Below, in pieces: positions 51,373-59,308 of a stretch of DNA of 64,000 nucleotides (the first letter of the stretch is position 1; each line of letters starts with the position of its first letter). The notes below the pieces were generated by a model. That model did not search any database and was not told where the DNA came from. It saw only the letters and a list, made by a program, of their open reading frames with translations. The stretch covers positions 62,001-126,000 of the forward strand of contig NZ_JBLKNX010000015.1 in the NCBI RefSeq assembly GCF_051414055.1, read 5' to 3'. Source of the stretch: Halosimplex halobium (GTDB lineage: Archaea; Halobacteriota; Halobacteria; Halobacteriales; Haloarculaceae). A program made the position numbers and the translations under genes.

Positions 51373-51491
51373 GGAGTCCCGTTCGGCCGGGAGCCACAAC
51401 CTTCTTTCGCAGGATCAGGTCCGGACGCCCCGACACGGCGGCGACCGACTCGACCGCACGTTTTTCCCGGGCGGACCCCCTCCCTGCGGCC

Positions 51492-51599
51492 ATGACCTGG
51501 AAGGATCTCTTCGAGCGCGCCGCCGACCGCGAGGTGACGACCGAGGCGGTGCGAGCGGCGCTCCGCGAGCGCCGGACGGAGTCGGGTGAGAAAGCGTGA
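51492..51599 (+). CDS. 35-residue protein coupled to a PIN-like gene
   Basis: MTWKDLFERAADREVTTEAV and then RAALRERRTESGEKA form two predicted amphipathic helices. The TGA (51597-51599) overlaps the GTG (51596-51598) of the next gene, so translation is coupled. A CGTTTTTCCC element lies about 30 nt upstream (51460-51469). Size, charge and coupling resemble a tiny antitoxin or an adaptor of the PIN-like protein, but no DNA-binding motif is seen. Confidence 0.55.
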   Translation: MTWKDLFERAADREVTTEAVRAALRERRTESGEKA

Positions 51600-52066
51600 C
51601 CGAGGCGAGTCCCGCCCGGGTGGTCGCGGACGCGGACGTGCTGGCAGCCGACCTCCTCGTGGGGGGTACCGCCCGCGAGGCGCTCGACCACGTCCGCTCG
51701 CACTCCTGGATGACGCTCGTCGCGAGTGACCCACTGCTCGACGACGCCGAGGCGGTGGTCGCCGACCTCGCGGACCCGGACCTCGCCGCCGACTGGCGCG
51801 AGCGGGCGGAGGCGCTCCGCGAACCGGTCGACCAGCCCGACGGGGATCACCCGGCGCTGGCGTCGGCCCTGCACGGCGGCGCGATGCACGTCCTCAGCTT
51901 CGACGCGGACCTGCAGTCGGCGGCCGCCGGCGCGGCGATCCGCGGGCGCGTCGAGGCGAGCGTCAGGTCTCCGCGTGCGTTCGCGGCCGTCTTCGACCCC
52001 GAATCGCTGTACGAGGCCGTCGAGGGCGGCGAGTACCCTGGCCCCGACCGGGACCCGCGGGCGTGA
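51596..52066 (+). CDS. PIN-domain-like protein (DUF7384-like)
   Basis: 156 residues from a GTG. VVADADVLAADLL carries Asp12 and Asp14 at the place of the first PIN acidic residue; the second half has HPALASALHGGAMHVLSFDADL, the usual PIN ending where a strand leads to conserved Asp. PIN proteins are Mg2+-dependent RNases, often VapC toxins. The family name DUF7384 fits my memory of haloarchaeal homologs. With the coupled 35-residue ORF it could be a toxin-antitoxin-like pair or a conserved RNase module; chromosomal conservation would favour the latter. Confidence 0.7.
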   Translation: MTEASPARVVADADVLAADLLVGGTAREALDHVRSHSWMTLVASDPLLDDAEAVVADLADPDLAADWRERAEALREPVDQPDGDHPALASALHGGAMHVLSFDADLQSAAAGAAIRGRVEASVRSPRAFAAVFDPESLYEAVEGGEYPGPDRDPRA

Positions 52067-52093
52067 CCGCCGCGAGCCCCAGCTGCGCCGCGC

Positions 52094-52816
52094 TCACTCG
52101 GGCGTGTCCCGCTCGGCCAGCCAGTCGGCGAACTTCGCCAGGGCGCGCCCGCGGTGGGAAACCGCATTCTTCTCGTCGGGGTCCATCTCCGCGAACGTGC
52201 GGTCGTCGTACTCGAAGATGGGGTCGTAGCCGAACCCGCCGTCGCCGCGGGGCGCCACGATCTCGCCCGGGACCACACCGTAGAAGAGTTTGACCGGAAG
52301 GTCGTCGTCGCCGTCGCCGTCGTCGGTGCGGACCCGCTCGTCGGTCGTCGCCGCCGCCCGTTCGTCCGCGGCCTGGTCCTGTCCGCGGCGCTCGTCCCTG
52401 TCCACCGGCTCGGGCGTCGCTTCGAAGTCCCCGCCGTCGCAGTAGGCGACGACCCCGCGGAAACTGGCGGCCCGATCCGCCTCCTCTTTGGCGAGCCGCC
52501 AGACGCGCTCGACGCCGACGGTCTCGTGGACGTACGAGGAGTAGGGGCCGGGGAAGCCGTCGAAGGCGTCGATGAAGAGGCCGGCGTCGTCGACGAACAC
52601 CGGCTCGCCGGCGTCGACGGCTTCGCCGTCTGCTCGTTGCGTCTCCGACGCAACGGTGTACTCGTAAGCGGCGCGTGCCTTGTGGGCCGCGATGGCGCCG
52701 AGGTCGTCGCTCTGGATCTCCGGCGTGTCGAAGTCGAGCTGTTCGACCGGCTCGGTGAGGTACTCCCGGGCCTCGTTGACTTTTCCGGGATTGGTGGTGA
52801 CGAAGGTGACGGTCAT
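52094..52816 (-). CDS. XTP/dITP pyrophosphatase (HAM1/RdgB family)
   Basis: 240 residues, about 45 longer than usual. MTVTFVTTNPGKVNEAREYL contains the substrate-binding TNPGK; VFVDDAGLFIDAFDGFPGPYSSYV is the catalytic Asp segment; GDGGFGYDPIFEYDDRTFAEM and SHRGRALAKF complete the site. The extra length is an acidic, disordered-looking insertion at about 142-185 (DRDERRGQDQAADERAA and on). The enzyme removes deaminated purine nucleotides from the pool. The ATG at 52816 starts the first strand. Confidence 0.92.
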   Translation of the reverse strand: MTVTFVTTNPGKVNEAREYLTEPVEQLDFDTPEIQSDDLGAIAAHKARAAYEYTVASETQRADGEAVDAGEPVFVDDAGLFIDAFDGFPGPYSSYVHETVGVERVWRLAKEEADRAASFRGVVAYCDGGDFEATPEPVDRDERRGQDQAADERAAATTDERVRTDDGDGDDDLPVKLFYGVVPGEIVAPRGDGGFGYDPIFEYDDRTFAEMDPDEKNAVSHRGRALAKFADWLAERDTPE

Positions 52817-52941
52817 ACCGGAGGACTGCACTCGCCGCAGCATAGGCCCGTTGGTTCACGACCGTTGGCGCCCGCTTCCGCACCCACACCGTCTGGCGCT
52901 CCCGCAAGGCTTACGTTCGTGTCGGGCGTACGACACTGTGT

Positions 52942-53271
52942 ATGGTCCCCTCGAGTTCCCCGGCGGTGGGGACCGCCGCCGTCGGCGTGGTCGCTCTCGT
53001 GGTCGGCGCCCTCGTCAGGTATCGCGGCTGGACGTTCCTCGTCGCCGGCTACGACGAGACGAGTCCGATCCCGGAGGACGTCGTCGCGGAGATGGCGGGG
53101 AGTACCGTGCTCCGCGTGGGAGTCGCGACGGTCGCACTCGGCGTCGTCGAGGCCGTGACGACACCCCCGGACTACCTCGGAACCATCTTCGGCCTCGCGG
53201 TCGCAGTCGCGGTCGCGCGGCTCGTCTACCGGCTCAACACGTACGCGCCGGGCGCCGCGAACGGCGCGTGA
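52942..53271 (+). CDS. Small three-helix membrane protein, DUF3784-like
   Basis: 109 residues with helices at about 10-25, 55-70 and 77-95. The phrase RYRGWTFLVAGYDETSPIPEDV between helices 1 and 2 resembles the loop of DUF3784 proteins. No charged catalytic residues. It stands 126 nt from the divergent HAM1 gene and ends before a convergent DUF5808-type gene. Function unknown. Confidence 0.7.
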   Translation: MVPSSSPAVGTAAVGVVALVVGALVRYRGWTFLVAGYDETSPIPEDVVAEMAGSTVLRVGVATVALGVVEAVTTPPDYLGTIFGLAVAVAVARLVYRLNTYAPGAANGA

Positions 53272-53330
53272 GCCGGCAGACGCGTTGGCGCCGCTCCCGG
53301 TGTGTCGGCGTCGCGAGAAGAACCGTCCGC

Positions 53331-53609
53331 TCAGTCCTCGACGACGACTTCCACGGGCTCCTCGTCCTCGTCGTCGAACTCGGCCTCGCCGGCGCTCTGG
53401 CTCTGTTGCCACCAGAGGGCGCCGGCGACGGCGAGGACGACCCACGAGCGCCACGAGGCGAGGTTGAGCGTGTAGCCGACGCCGAACGGCTTCTCGACGA
53501 GCATCCCCTCGCCGGGCTGCCAGTACGTCGAGAGCATCCGCTTGAGACTCGGCTGCTCGAAGTTGTACGGGATGCCGAACAGCGACCCCGAAGTGGGCTT
53601 GTCGACCAT
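53331..53609 (-). CDS. DUF5808 domain membrane protein
   Basis: 92 residues: MVDKPTSGSLFGIPYNFEQP, then MLSTYWQPGEGMLVEKPFGVGYTLNLASW (read as two parts, STYWQPGEGMLVEKPFG and VGYTLNLASW). This wording is the DUF5808 domain of haloarchaea. One transmembrane helix follows (about 57-70) and then a strongly acidic tail. The internal ATG at 53609 is used because the extension to 53648 is not domain-like. Confidence 0.8.
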   Translation of the reverse strand: MVDKPTSGSLFGIPYNFEQPSLKRMLSTYWQPGEGMLVEKPFGVGYTLNLASWRSWVVLAVAGALWWQQSQSAGEAEFDDEDEEPVEVVVED

Positions 53610-53743
53610 GTGGCAGGATACGGGCGGCCCCGTTAAGTCGTTTTCCACCGCAAGCGACGGGGCGAGGGCAGGTCGCGAGCCGACCGCCGGCCGTTCCTGT
53701 CAGCCCGCGCTCGGGTTCCGGCGGCGGGCGTCCACCGGTCGTG

Positions 53744-55318
53744 TCAGTCGGCGTTCCCGTCCGTTCGACCGTCTCCGAAGTCCGTGCCCCGTGCCCACTT
53801 CCAGGCACCGAGGCCGACGCCGGCGACCGCGCCGAGGACACCGAAGCCCGCCCCGTCGCCGGAGGTAGTCTCCGCGGCGTCGCCCGACCCTCCCGTGTCG
53901 GGCGTTGACGACGACCCGTCGGTTCCGTCTGTCTCGCCCGGTGGCGTCGCGCTCACGGACTCGCCGCCGCCGGGGTTCCCGACGGCGTAGACGAAACTGT
54001 CGCTGCTGCCGACGAAGACCGCGCCCGCGGTGACCGCCGGCGAGGACAGCACGGCCTCGCCCGTCTCGACGCTGAACCGACCCTGGCCGGTCTCGCGGTC
54101 GATCGCGTGGAGGTGCCGGTCCTCGCTCCCGACGTAGACGGTGTCGCCGGTGACCGCCGGGGAGCTGAGGACCTGCCCGTCGGTCGCGTACGACCACTCG
54201 ATGTCGCCGTTGCTCGCGTCCATCGCCCACAGCGTCTCGCCGAAGCTCCCGGCGTAGATGGTGCCGTCGACGACGACCGGCGAGGCGAGCACCGGACCGC
54301 CCAGCTGGCGCCCCCAGACGAGCTCGGCCGTGCCGGTGTCGATGGCGTAGACGACCCCCGCGTAGTCGCCGAAGTAGACGACGCCGTCGGTCACGGTCGG
54401 CGAGCAGGCGACCCGGCCGCGGGCGTCGTACTCCCGGACCTCGTCGCCGCTCCCGGCGTCGAGCGCCACGACGCTGCCGGTGCGGTCGTCGTTCCAGCGG
54501 CCGACGTACACCGTCCCGTCGACGACCGCCGCCGTCGAGTCGACGCGGTCGGCGACCGACGCGCTCCAGACCTCCTCGCCGGCGGTGTCGACCGCGTACA
54601 TCGTCCCCGCCTGGCTGCCGACGTAGAGGACGCCGTCCCGGTAGGTGGGCGAGGCGAAGACGGCGCCGTCGGCATCGAAGGCCCACTCCCGCTCGCCGCT
54701 CGCGGCGTCGACCGCGTGGAGGCGGGCGTCGTGGCTCCCGACGTAGACGGTCCCGTCGACGACCGCCGGCGAGGACATCACCTCCTCCCTGGACTCCGGA
54801 TCCGTACCGGTCCCGTAGCGCCACTCCTGCTCGCCGCTCGCGGCGTCGACCGCGTAGAGGTGGCCGTCGTTGCTGCCGACGTAGACGGTCCCGTCGACGA
54901 CCGCCGGCGAGGAGACGACGTTGTCGGTGGGGTCGTCCGGCGGGTCCTCGCCCGCTGTAGCCGTGCCCGGGGCGGCCGCGGTCGCCTGCCCCGGGGCGCC
55001 GGTGTCGAACGTCCAGGCGGTCGACCCCTCGGCCGGTCCGAGCGTCTCGGTGTACCCGCTGTTGGTCGGGTCGGCCTGGAACTGCGGCCAGCGGCTCGGT
55101 CCCGCCGAGACGGTCGACTGCCGGTCGAGCGCGGCGGCCGGCGCCGACGCGTCGGCGGACGGGTCGCGCCCGGGGCCCGACCGATCGGCGACCGCGTCGC
55201 TGTCGGGGACTGTCGATGCGGCGCCGGTGCCGGCGGCCCCGAGCGTCGCCAGGGCCAGCGCGCCGGTGCCGGCGCGCCGGAGGAGGGTCCGTCGTCGCCA
55301 GGGCTGGGTGTCGTCCAT
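53744..55318 (-). CDS. Tat-exported PQQ-like beta-propeller repeat protein
   Basis: 524 residues. RRRTLLRRAG at the start is a twin-arginine signal. About eight repeats of VDGTVYVGS(N/H)DG..YAVDAASGEx-W build a PQQ-type/BamB-like propeller. The end has a Ser/Thr/Gly linker and one helix (GAGFGVLGAVAGVGLGAWKW) before a charged tail, anchoring it to the membrane from outside. No PQQ-dehydrogenase catalytic residues are seen, so it is probably a scaffold or sensor. Repeats are very similar to each other, which invites recombination between them. Confidence 0.85.
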   Translation of the reverse strand: MDDTQPWRRRTLLRRAGTGALALATLGAAGTGAASTVPDSDAVADRSGPGRDPSADASAPAAALDRQSTVSAGPSRWPQFQADPTNSGYTETLGPAEGSTAWTFDTGAPGQATAAAPGTATAGEDPPDDPTDNVVSSPAVVDGTVYVGSNDGHLYAVDAASGEQEWRYGTGTDPESREEVMSSPAVVDGTVYVGSHDARLHAVDAASGEREWAFDADGAVFASPTYRDGVLYVGSQAGTMYAVDTAGEEVWSASVADRVDSTAAVVDGTVYVGRWNDDRTGSVVALDAGSGDEVREYDARGRVACSPTVTDGVVYFGDYAGVVYAIDTGTAELVWGRQLGGPVLASPVVVDGTIYAGSFGETLWAMDASNGDIEWSYATDGQVLSSPAVTGDTVYVGSEDRHLHAIDRETGQGRFSVETGEAVLSSPAVTAGAVFVGSSDSFVYAVGNPGGGESVSATPPGETDGTDGSSSTPDTGGSGDAAETTSGDGAGFGVLGAVAGVGLGAWKWARGTDFGDGRTDGNAD

Positions 55319-55375
55319 CGTGTCCGGCCAGCGCGCCGGCCGGAGTAAGTCTTCCGTTAAACAGGCGGCCGTCCG

Positions 55376-55828
55376 TCAGCCCAGCAGGCTCGTCACCGGC
55401 CCGTCGAAGTTGAGGATGATCGACTGGACGCGGTCGCCGAAGACGGCCTTGCCCGTCGGCGAGCGCTTCTGCCCGGTGATGAACACGTGGTCGACGTTGT
55501 TGTCGTCGGCCACTTCGAGGATGCGGTCGGCCTCGCTCTCGCCGTCGCCGATCCGCGCGCCGACGATGCGGTAGTCGACGTCGTCGTCGAACAGTTCCCC
55601 GGCCGTCTCGCGGGCCTGTTTCTTCGCCGCGTCGATGACCACGCTGTCGTCGTAGGCGGTGTGTTCCTCCTTTGCGACCACGTCGAGCGCCTCGCGGGCC
55701 TCCCTGAACTCGTCGGCCGTCATCAGCGAGAGGACGATCAGCTGCGCATCGACGCCCGCGGCGATCTCCCCCGCCTCCTCGAGCAGTTCCGTGTTCTCGT
55801 CGTCGTAGACCACAAGCGGTCGGTCCAT
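55376..55828 (-). CDS. Universal stress protein (UspA) family
   Basis: 150 residues, one Usp domain. MDRPLVVYDDENTELLEEAG is the first strand and helix; VDHVFITGQKRSPTGKAVFGDRVQSII corresponds to the nucleotide-binding loop (G-x2-G-x9-G-S/T in ATP-binding members), here only partly conserved, so ATP binding is doubtful. An AT-rich patch (about 55850-55865) lies upstream of the start. The protein may report stress or bind an adenine nucleotide; it lies between the propeller gene and Kae1-Bud32, without an operon sign. Confidence 0.85.
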   Translation of the reverse strand: MDRPLVVYDDENTELLEEAGEIAAGVDAQLIVLSLMTADEFREAREALDVVAKEEHTAYDDSVVIDAAKKQARETAGELFDDDVDYRIVGARIGDGESEADRILEVADDNNVDHVFITGQKRSPTGKAVFGDRVQSIILNFDGPVTSLLG

Positions 55829-55915
55829 ACTGTTCGTATGTTCGCCGACGACTATTTAAAGTTCATTGGTGTCGGTCAACAGTGACGCCGCCGAAGGGGC
55901 CCGCGGCCCGGGGCC

Positions 55916-57631
55916 TCACTGGTAGCGGCCGCGCCCCTCGATCGCCCGCAAGCGGTCGATGACGGTCTCGCCCCGCTCGCTGGTCGCCCGGTAGGCGTCC
56001 TCGGCGGCGGCCTGCAGCCGGTCGGCGTCGTCGGCGGTCCCCGCCAGGCTCTGGGCGAACACGTGCAGGTCCATCGCGTGGTCCTCCTCGTGGCCGGTGT
56101 GGTACCCCAGCCCGAAGTCGACGAGGAACACGCGGTCGTCCGGGGCGTCGCCGGCCGCGCAGCCGTCGTCGGCCGACCCGACGCGGACGTTCCGGGTCGT
56201 CGGGTCGCCGTGGACGAACCCGGCGTCGTGGATCGTCGCGAGGTGACGGCCCACCGCCCGCGCCCGCTCGGCAGTCAGCCCGGCGTCCAGATCGCGGTCG
56301 CCGACTCGCTGGAAGACGATCGTCGACTCGCCGGTGTCCACGTCGAGCACGAGCGGCGTGGGGACGCCACAGCGCCGAGCCTCGCTGGTCAGCCGCGCCT
56401 CGATGCGCGTCCGCTCGCGGCGCAGCCGCTCGTCGAGCGCCGGGTGGCGATAGGAGCGGGGCACCCGCCGCTTGACGACGCGGTCGCCCTCGATCGAGAC
56501 GGTCGCCTCCGCGCCCTGCTGTTCGGCCGCCGCGCCCGCGTCGACCCGCGTCGACGCCGCGGGCGCCGGTTCGGGCTCGCCGGTCCGCCAGGTCACGGGC
56601 ACCTCGTCGGGGCGGAAGTCCGAGTCGATGCTCGATTCCTCGACGGCGAGCGTGTCGCCCGCGGCGGCCATCTTCGCACCCAGCACCGCGATCATCCCCG
56701 CGTTGTCCCGCAGGAACCGGTCCTCCGGGACGTGCAGTTCGGCGCCGCGCTGCTCGCACATCGCCCGGAGCATCCTCTGGAGGCGCTCGTTCTGCCCGAC
56801 GCCGCCCCCGAGGACGAGCTCGTCGCGGCCGGTCAGCGACAGCGCCCGCTCGCTGACCTCCGTCAGCATCGCGAAGACGGTCTCCTCCAGGCCGCGGCAC
56901 ACGTCCTCGACCGGGGTCCCGTCGTCGTACTCGTCTTTCGCCGCGCTCATGATCCCCGAGAACGAGAAGTCCATGCCCTTGACGACGTAGGGCAGGTCGA
57001 CGTACTCGCCCTCCTTCGCGTGGCTCTCGACCTTCGGGCCGCCGGGGTGGGACCAGCCGACGTGGCGGGTGAACTTGTCCAGGGCGTTGCCGACGCCGGT
57101 GTCCATCGTCTCGCCGAGCACGCGGTAGCGGCCGTTGCGGTAGGCGAGGACGTGCGCGTTCGCACCGCTGGCGTTCAGGCAGACCGGTGCCTCGAAGCCC
57201 GAGTAGTGGCGGCCGATCTCGAGGTGGGCGACCATGTGGTTCACTCCCACGAGCGGCACGTCGAACCGCTGGGCGACGGCGCGGGCCGCCGTCCCGACGA
57301 TCCGCAGGCAGGGCCCCAGGCCGGGACCGCGGGAGAAGGCGACGGCGTCGATGGGGGGTTCGTCGGGGCCGCGGCCCTCCTCGGTCGCCGCCTGCTCGCG
57401 GGCCTCGGTGAGCGCCGTCTCGACGACGCTCGGGACGGCCTCGCTCATGTGCTCGGCGGCTTCCCGGGGGTGGATGCCGCCGCTGTCGGGCTGGTAGGGG
57501 TCGCTCTCGATGAATACGTCGTCGGCGTCGACCTCGTAGACGGCGGCGCTGGCCGCCCAGGCGGTCCCCTCGATACCGAGGACTCGCCGTACGTCGCCGG
57601 ATGCGTCCGCTGCGGATGTGGGCGGGGCCAT
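55916..57631 (-). CDS. Kae1-Bud32 fusion: tRNA t6A synthase subunit with kinase
   Basis: 571 residues. The N-terminal Kae1/TsaD domain has the iron-binding HMVAH (His132, His136), GPGLGPCL and GGGVGQNERL; it moves threonylcarbamoyl to A37 of ANN-decoding tRNAs. After a linker (about 340-365) comes the Bud32 kinase-like domain with VHGDPTTRNV and VDFGLGYHTGHEEDHAMDL. Fusion of the two KEOPS parts is the norm in many archaea. The gene lies in the conserved S24e-S27ae-Kae1 neighbourhood, but with a zinc-protein gene in between. Start at 57631 agrees with the family, which begins shortly before RVLGIEGTAW. Confidence 0.94.
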   Translation of the reverse strand: MAPPTSAADASGDVRRVLGIEGTAWAASAAVYEVDADDVFIESDPYQPDSGGIHPREAAEHMSEAVPSVVETALTEAREQAATEEGRGPDEPPIDAVAFSRGPGLGPCLRIVGTAARAVAQRFDVPLVGVNHMVAHLEIGRHYSGFEAPVCLNASGANAHVLAYRNGRYRVLGETMDTGVGNALDKFTRHVGWSHPGGPKVESHAKEGEYVDLPYVVKGMDFSFSGIMSAAKDEYDDGTPVEDVCRGLEETVFAMLTEVSERALSLTGRDELVLGGGVGQNERLQRMLRAMCEQRGAELHVPEDRFLRDNAGMIAVLGAKMAAAGDTLAVEESSIDSDFRPDEVPVTWRTGEPEPAPAASTRVDAGAAAEQQGAEATVSIEGDRVVKRRVPRSYRHPALDERLRRERTRIEARLTSEARRCGVPTPLVLDVDTGESTIVFQRVGDRDLDAGLTAERARAVGRHLATIHDAGFVHGDPTTRNVRVGSADDGCAAGDAPDDRVFLVDFGLGYHTGHEEDHAMDLHVFAQSLAGTADDADRLQAAAEDAYRATSERGETVIDRLRAIEGRGRYQ

Positions 57632-57706
57632 TCGCTTGCTACGCCGTCGGCCGCCCAGCGAAAAGACGACTTCGGTCCGCGGCGGCCTCGCCGGTCGCCG
57701 TTTCGG

Positions 57707-58036
57707 TCAGTTGATGTTCACTTCCGCGGCGCCCATCCGGTCGTCGAGCAGTTCGAGAGATTCGTCGTCGATGTCGTCCGGTTGGTCCGCTTCGGCCGCG
57801 TCCATCAGGGCCTCGACCACGTCTCGGATCTCGTCGAGTTCCTCGGCGAGCTGTGTCGCGGCGAGTGAGGCGAACATCCCGTCGCCCATCGCCCCGCCCA
57901 GGATGGTGTCACACTCCGGACACACCAGCATCGTCTCCTCCGCCATGGCGGTTTCCAGCGCGTTCAGTTCCTCGCCAGAGACCTCCTCCCTGCAGTGCGG
58001 GCACTTCGCGGAATCGACCAGGTTCACCTCTGTCAT
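57707..58036 (-). CDS. Small zinc-knuckle protein with helical acidic tail
   Basis: 109 residues. CPHC (12-15) and CPEC (39-42) make a split zinc ribbon around a helix (LNALETAMAEE), followed by two acidic helices. No family recognised. It sits between the S27ae gene and Kae1-Bud32 on the same strand, which places it in a translation/tRNA-modification setting. The ATG at 58036 was preferred to upstream frames because it opens the zinc part and follows an AT-rich gap (58037-58070). Confidence 0.75.
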   Translation of the reverse strand: MTEVNLVDSAKCPHCREEVSGEELNALETAMAEETMLVCPECDTILGGAMGDGMFASLAATQLAEELDEIRDVVEALMDAAEADQPDDIDDESLELLDDRMGAAEVNIN

Positions 58037-58223
58037 GTCTTCGAATGTATGAGAATCGGTTGTTAAATCCACCGCTCGTCGCGCCCGGCGCCCCCGCGGG
58101 GGTTCGCCACACAGCGAAACCGGGTCGGGGACGGACCGACGCGACCACACCGTCACCGGGGCGAACGTCCGGACCGCCGAACCACCGGCTACGAGACGGC
58201 GAAAACGGCGGAAAAGGCGGGCC

Positions 58224-58358
58224 TTACTCCCACTCGGTGTAGCCGCACTTGCCGCAGTGCTGGCGGTCGCCGTGGTCGGCGAGGAAGGTGTCGCCACAGC
58301 GGGGGCACTGCTCGCGGTCGGTGCTGCCGTCCTCGTCGTAGAACTCGTGGCGGGGCAT
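58224..58358 (-). CDS. rps27ae: 30S ribosomal protein S27ae
   Basis: 44 residues, too short for usual ORF cut-offs. MPRHEFYDEDGSTDREQCPR, then CGDTF and HCGKCGY, give the C4 zinc finger (CPRC...CGKC) typical of the protein. It lies directly after the S24e stop codon with no spacer, so the two are co-translated. S27ae sits on the small-subunit beak. Its zinc pairs are intact. Confidence 0.93.
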   Translation of the reverse strand: MPRHEFYDEDGSTDREQCPRCGDTFLADHGDRQHCGKCGYTEWE

Positions 58359-58673
58359 CTACGCTTCCTCCGCCTGCTCGCCCTCGCCGTCCTCGGCGAC
58401 GATCTTGTTGCGTTCGAGCATGTGGTCCTGCTCGACGTCGCGGGCGTACTCCGCGTCGTCGTAGACCTTCGCGTAGCCGACGGTCTTGCGCATGCCGAAC
58501 TTGGTGTCCAGCTCGTGGACGACGACCTCCTCGGCGTCCTTGTTGAGCTTGGCCGCGAGCGAGTCCCGGACCGAGAGCCGCGAGGGCGTCGCCTCCTCGT
58601 GGGTCACCTCGAAGCGCACGTCCGTCCGATGCAACATCGGGTTCTCGTCTTCCTCGATGATGTCGATGTCCAT
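58359..58673 (-). CDS. rps24e: 30S ribosomal protein S24e
   Basis: 104 residues: MDIDIIEEDENPMLHRTDVR, then EATPSRLSVRDSLAAKLN, VVVHELDTKFGMRKTVGYAKVYDD, and an acidic tail (EDGEGEQAEEA) added in halophiles. The pattern is the archaeal/eukaryotic S24e. A promoter-like CTTTTACGC lies about 35-40 nt upstream. It heads the S24e-S27ae pair. Confidence 0.94.
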   Translation of the reverse strand: MDIDIIEEDENPMLHRTDVRFEVTHEEATPSRLSVRDSLAAKLNKDAEEVVVHELDTKFGMRKTVGYAKVYDDAEYARDVEQDHMLERNKIVAEDGEGEQAEEA

Positions 58674-58801
58674 GGTTCGTTGCCCAATACTCCCCCCGAA
58701 GCGCGTAAAAGGATTTCGAACCCGCCAACAGGAGTCGACCGACCTGCCGGCGAGCGCGGCGCGACCGCCCGCCGCCGAACCGACACTCGCTTATCACGTC
58801 C

Positions 58802-59227
58802 GTGAGACGGTCCGTCGTGGCCGACCGACGGCGCTCACGACTGGCACTGGGGCTGCTGGCGGCGCTGGTCGCCGCGCTCGGCGCGTACGACACCCTCGTC
58901 CTCGGCGGGGTCACCGTCGCCGGCGGCTGGACGGCGGTCGCCGCCTACAGCACCGCTGCGGTCCTGCTGCTCGTCTCGTACGCCTCCTCACGGGCTCGGG
59001 CGTTCTGCCGCCGAGCCGTCCGGACGCGCCCGGTCCGGGCGGGGCTGGCGCTCGTCGGACTGGGGTCGCTCGCGCTCGCGGTGTGGCTGGTCGCCGACTT
59101 CGCTCGCGCGCCGCCGGGCGAGTCCGAGGCCGCCCTCGCGGTCGGGTTCTGGGTTCTGGTACTCGGCGGCTCCGGCGTGAGCGTCCTCCGGAGCGTCTCC
59201 CGCGGGCGCGAGCGTCCGCGTTCGTGA
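58802..59227 (+). CDS. Four-helix membrane protein of unknown function
   Basis: 141 residues from a GTG (another GTG at 58817 is possible). Hydrophobic segments at about 12-30, 36-60, 78-100 and 108-128, with Arg-rich loops on the presumed cytoplasmic side and an Arg-rich end. No family recognised. It is divergent from S24e (128 nt). The opposite strand also has long open frames from high GC, but the clean helix pattern favours this one. Confidence 0.6.
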   Translation: MRRSVVADRRRSRLALGLLAALVAALGAYDTLVLGGVTVAGGWTAVAAYSTAAVLLLVSYASSRARAFCRRAVRTRPVRAGLALVGLGSLALAVWLVADFARAPPGESEAALAVGFWVLVLGGSGVSVLRSVSRGRERPRS

Positions 59228-59308
59228 ACGGGTCGCTCGACGAACGCGCGGATAGCCCGGCGAGAACGTGCCCGAGATCGGGACCGGGAGAGCGGGACCG
59301 GCGGGTTC

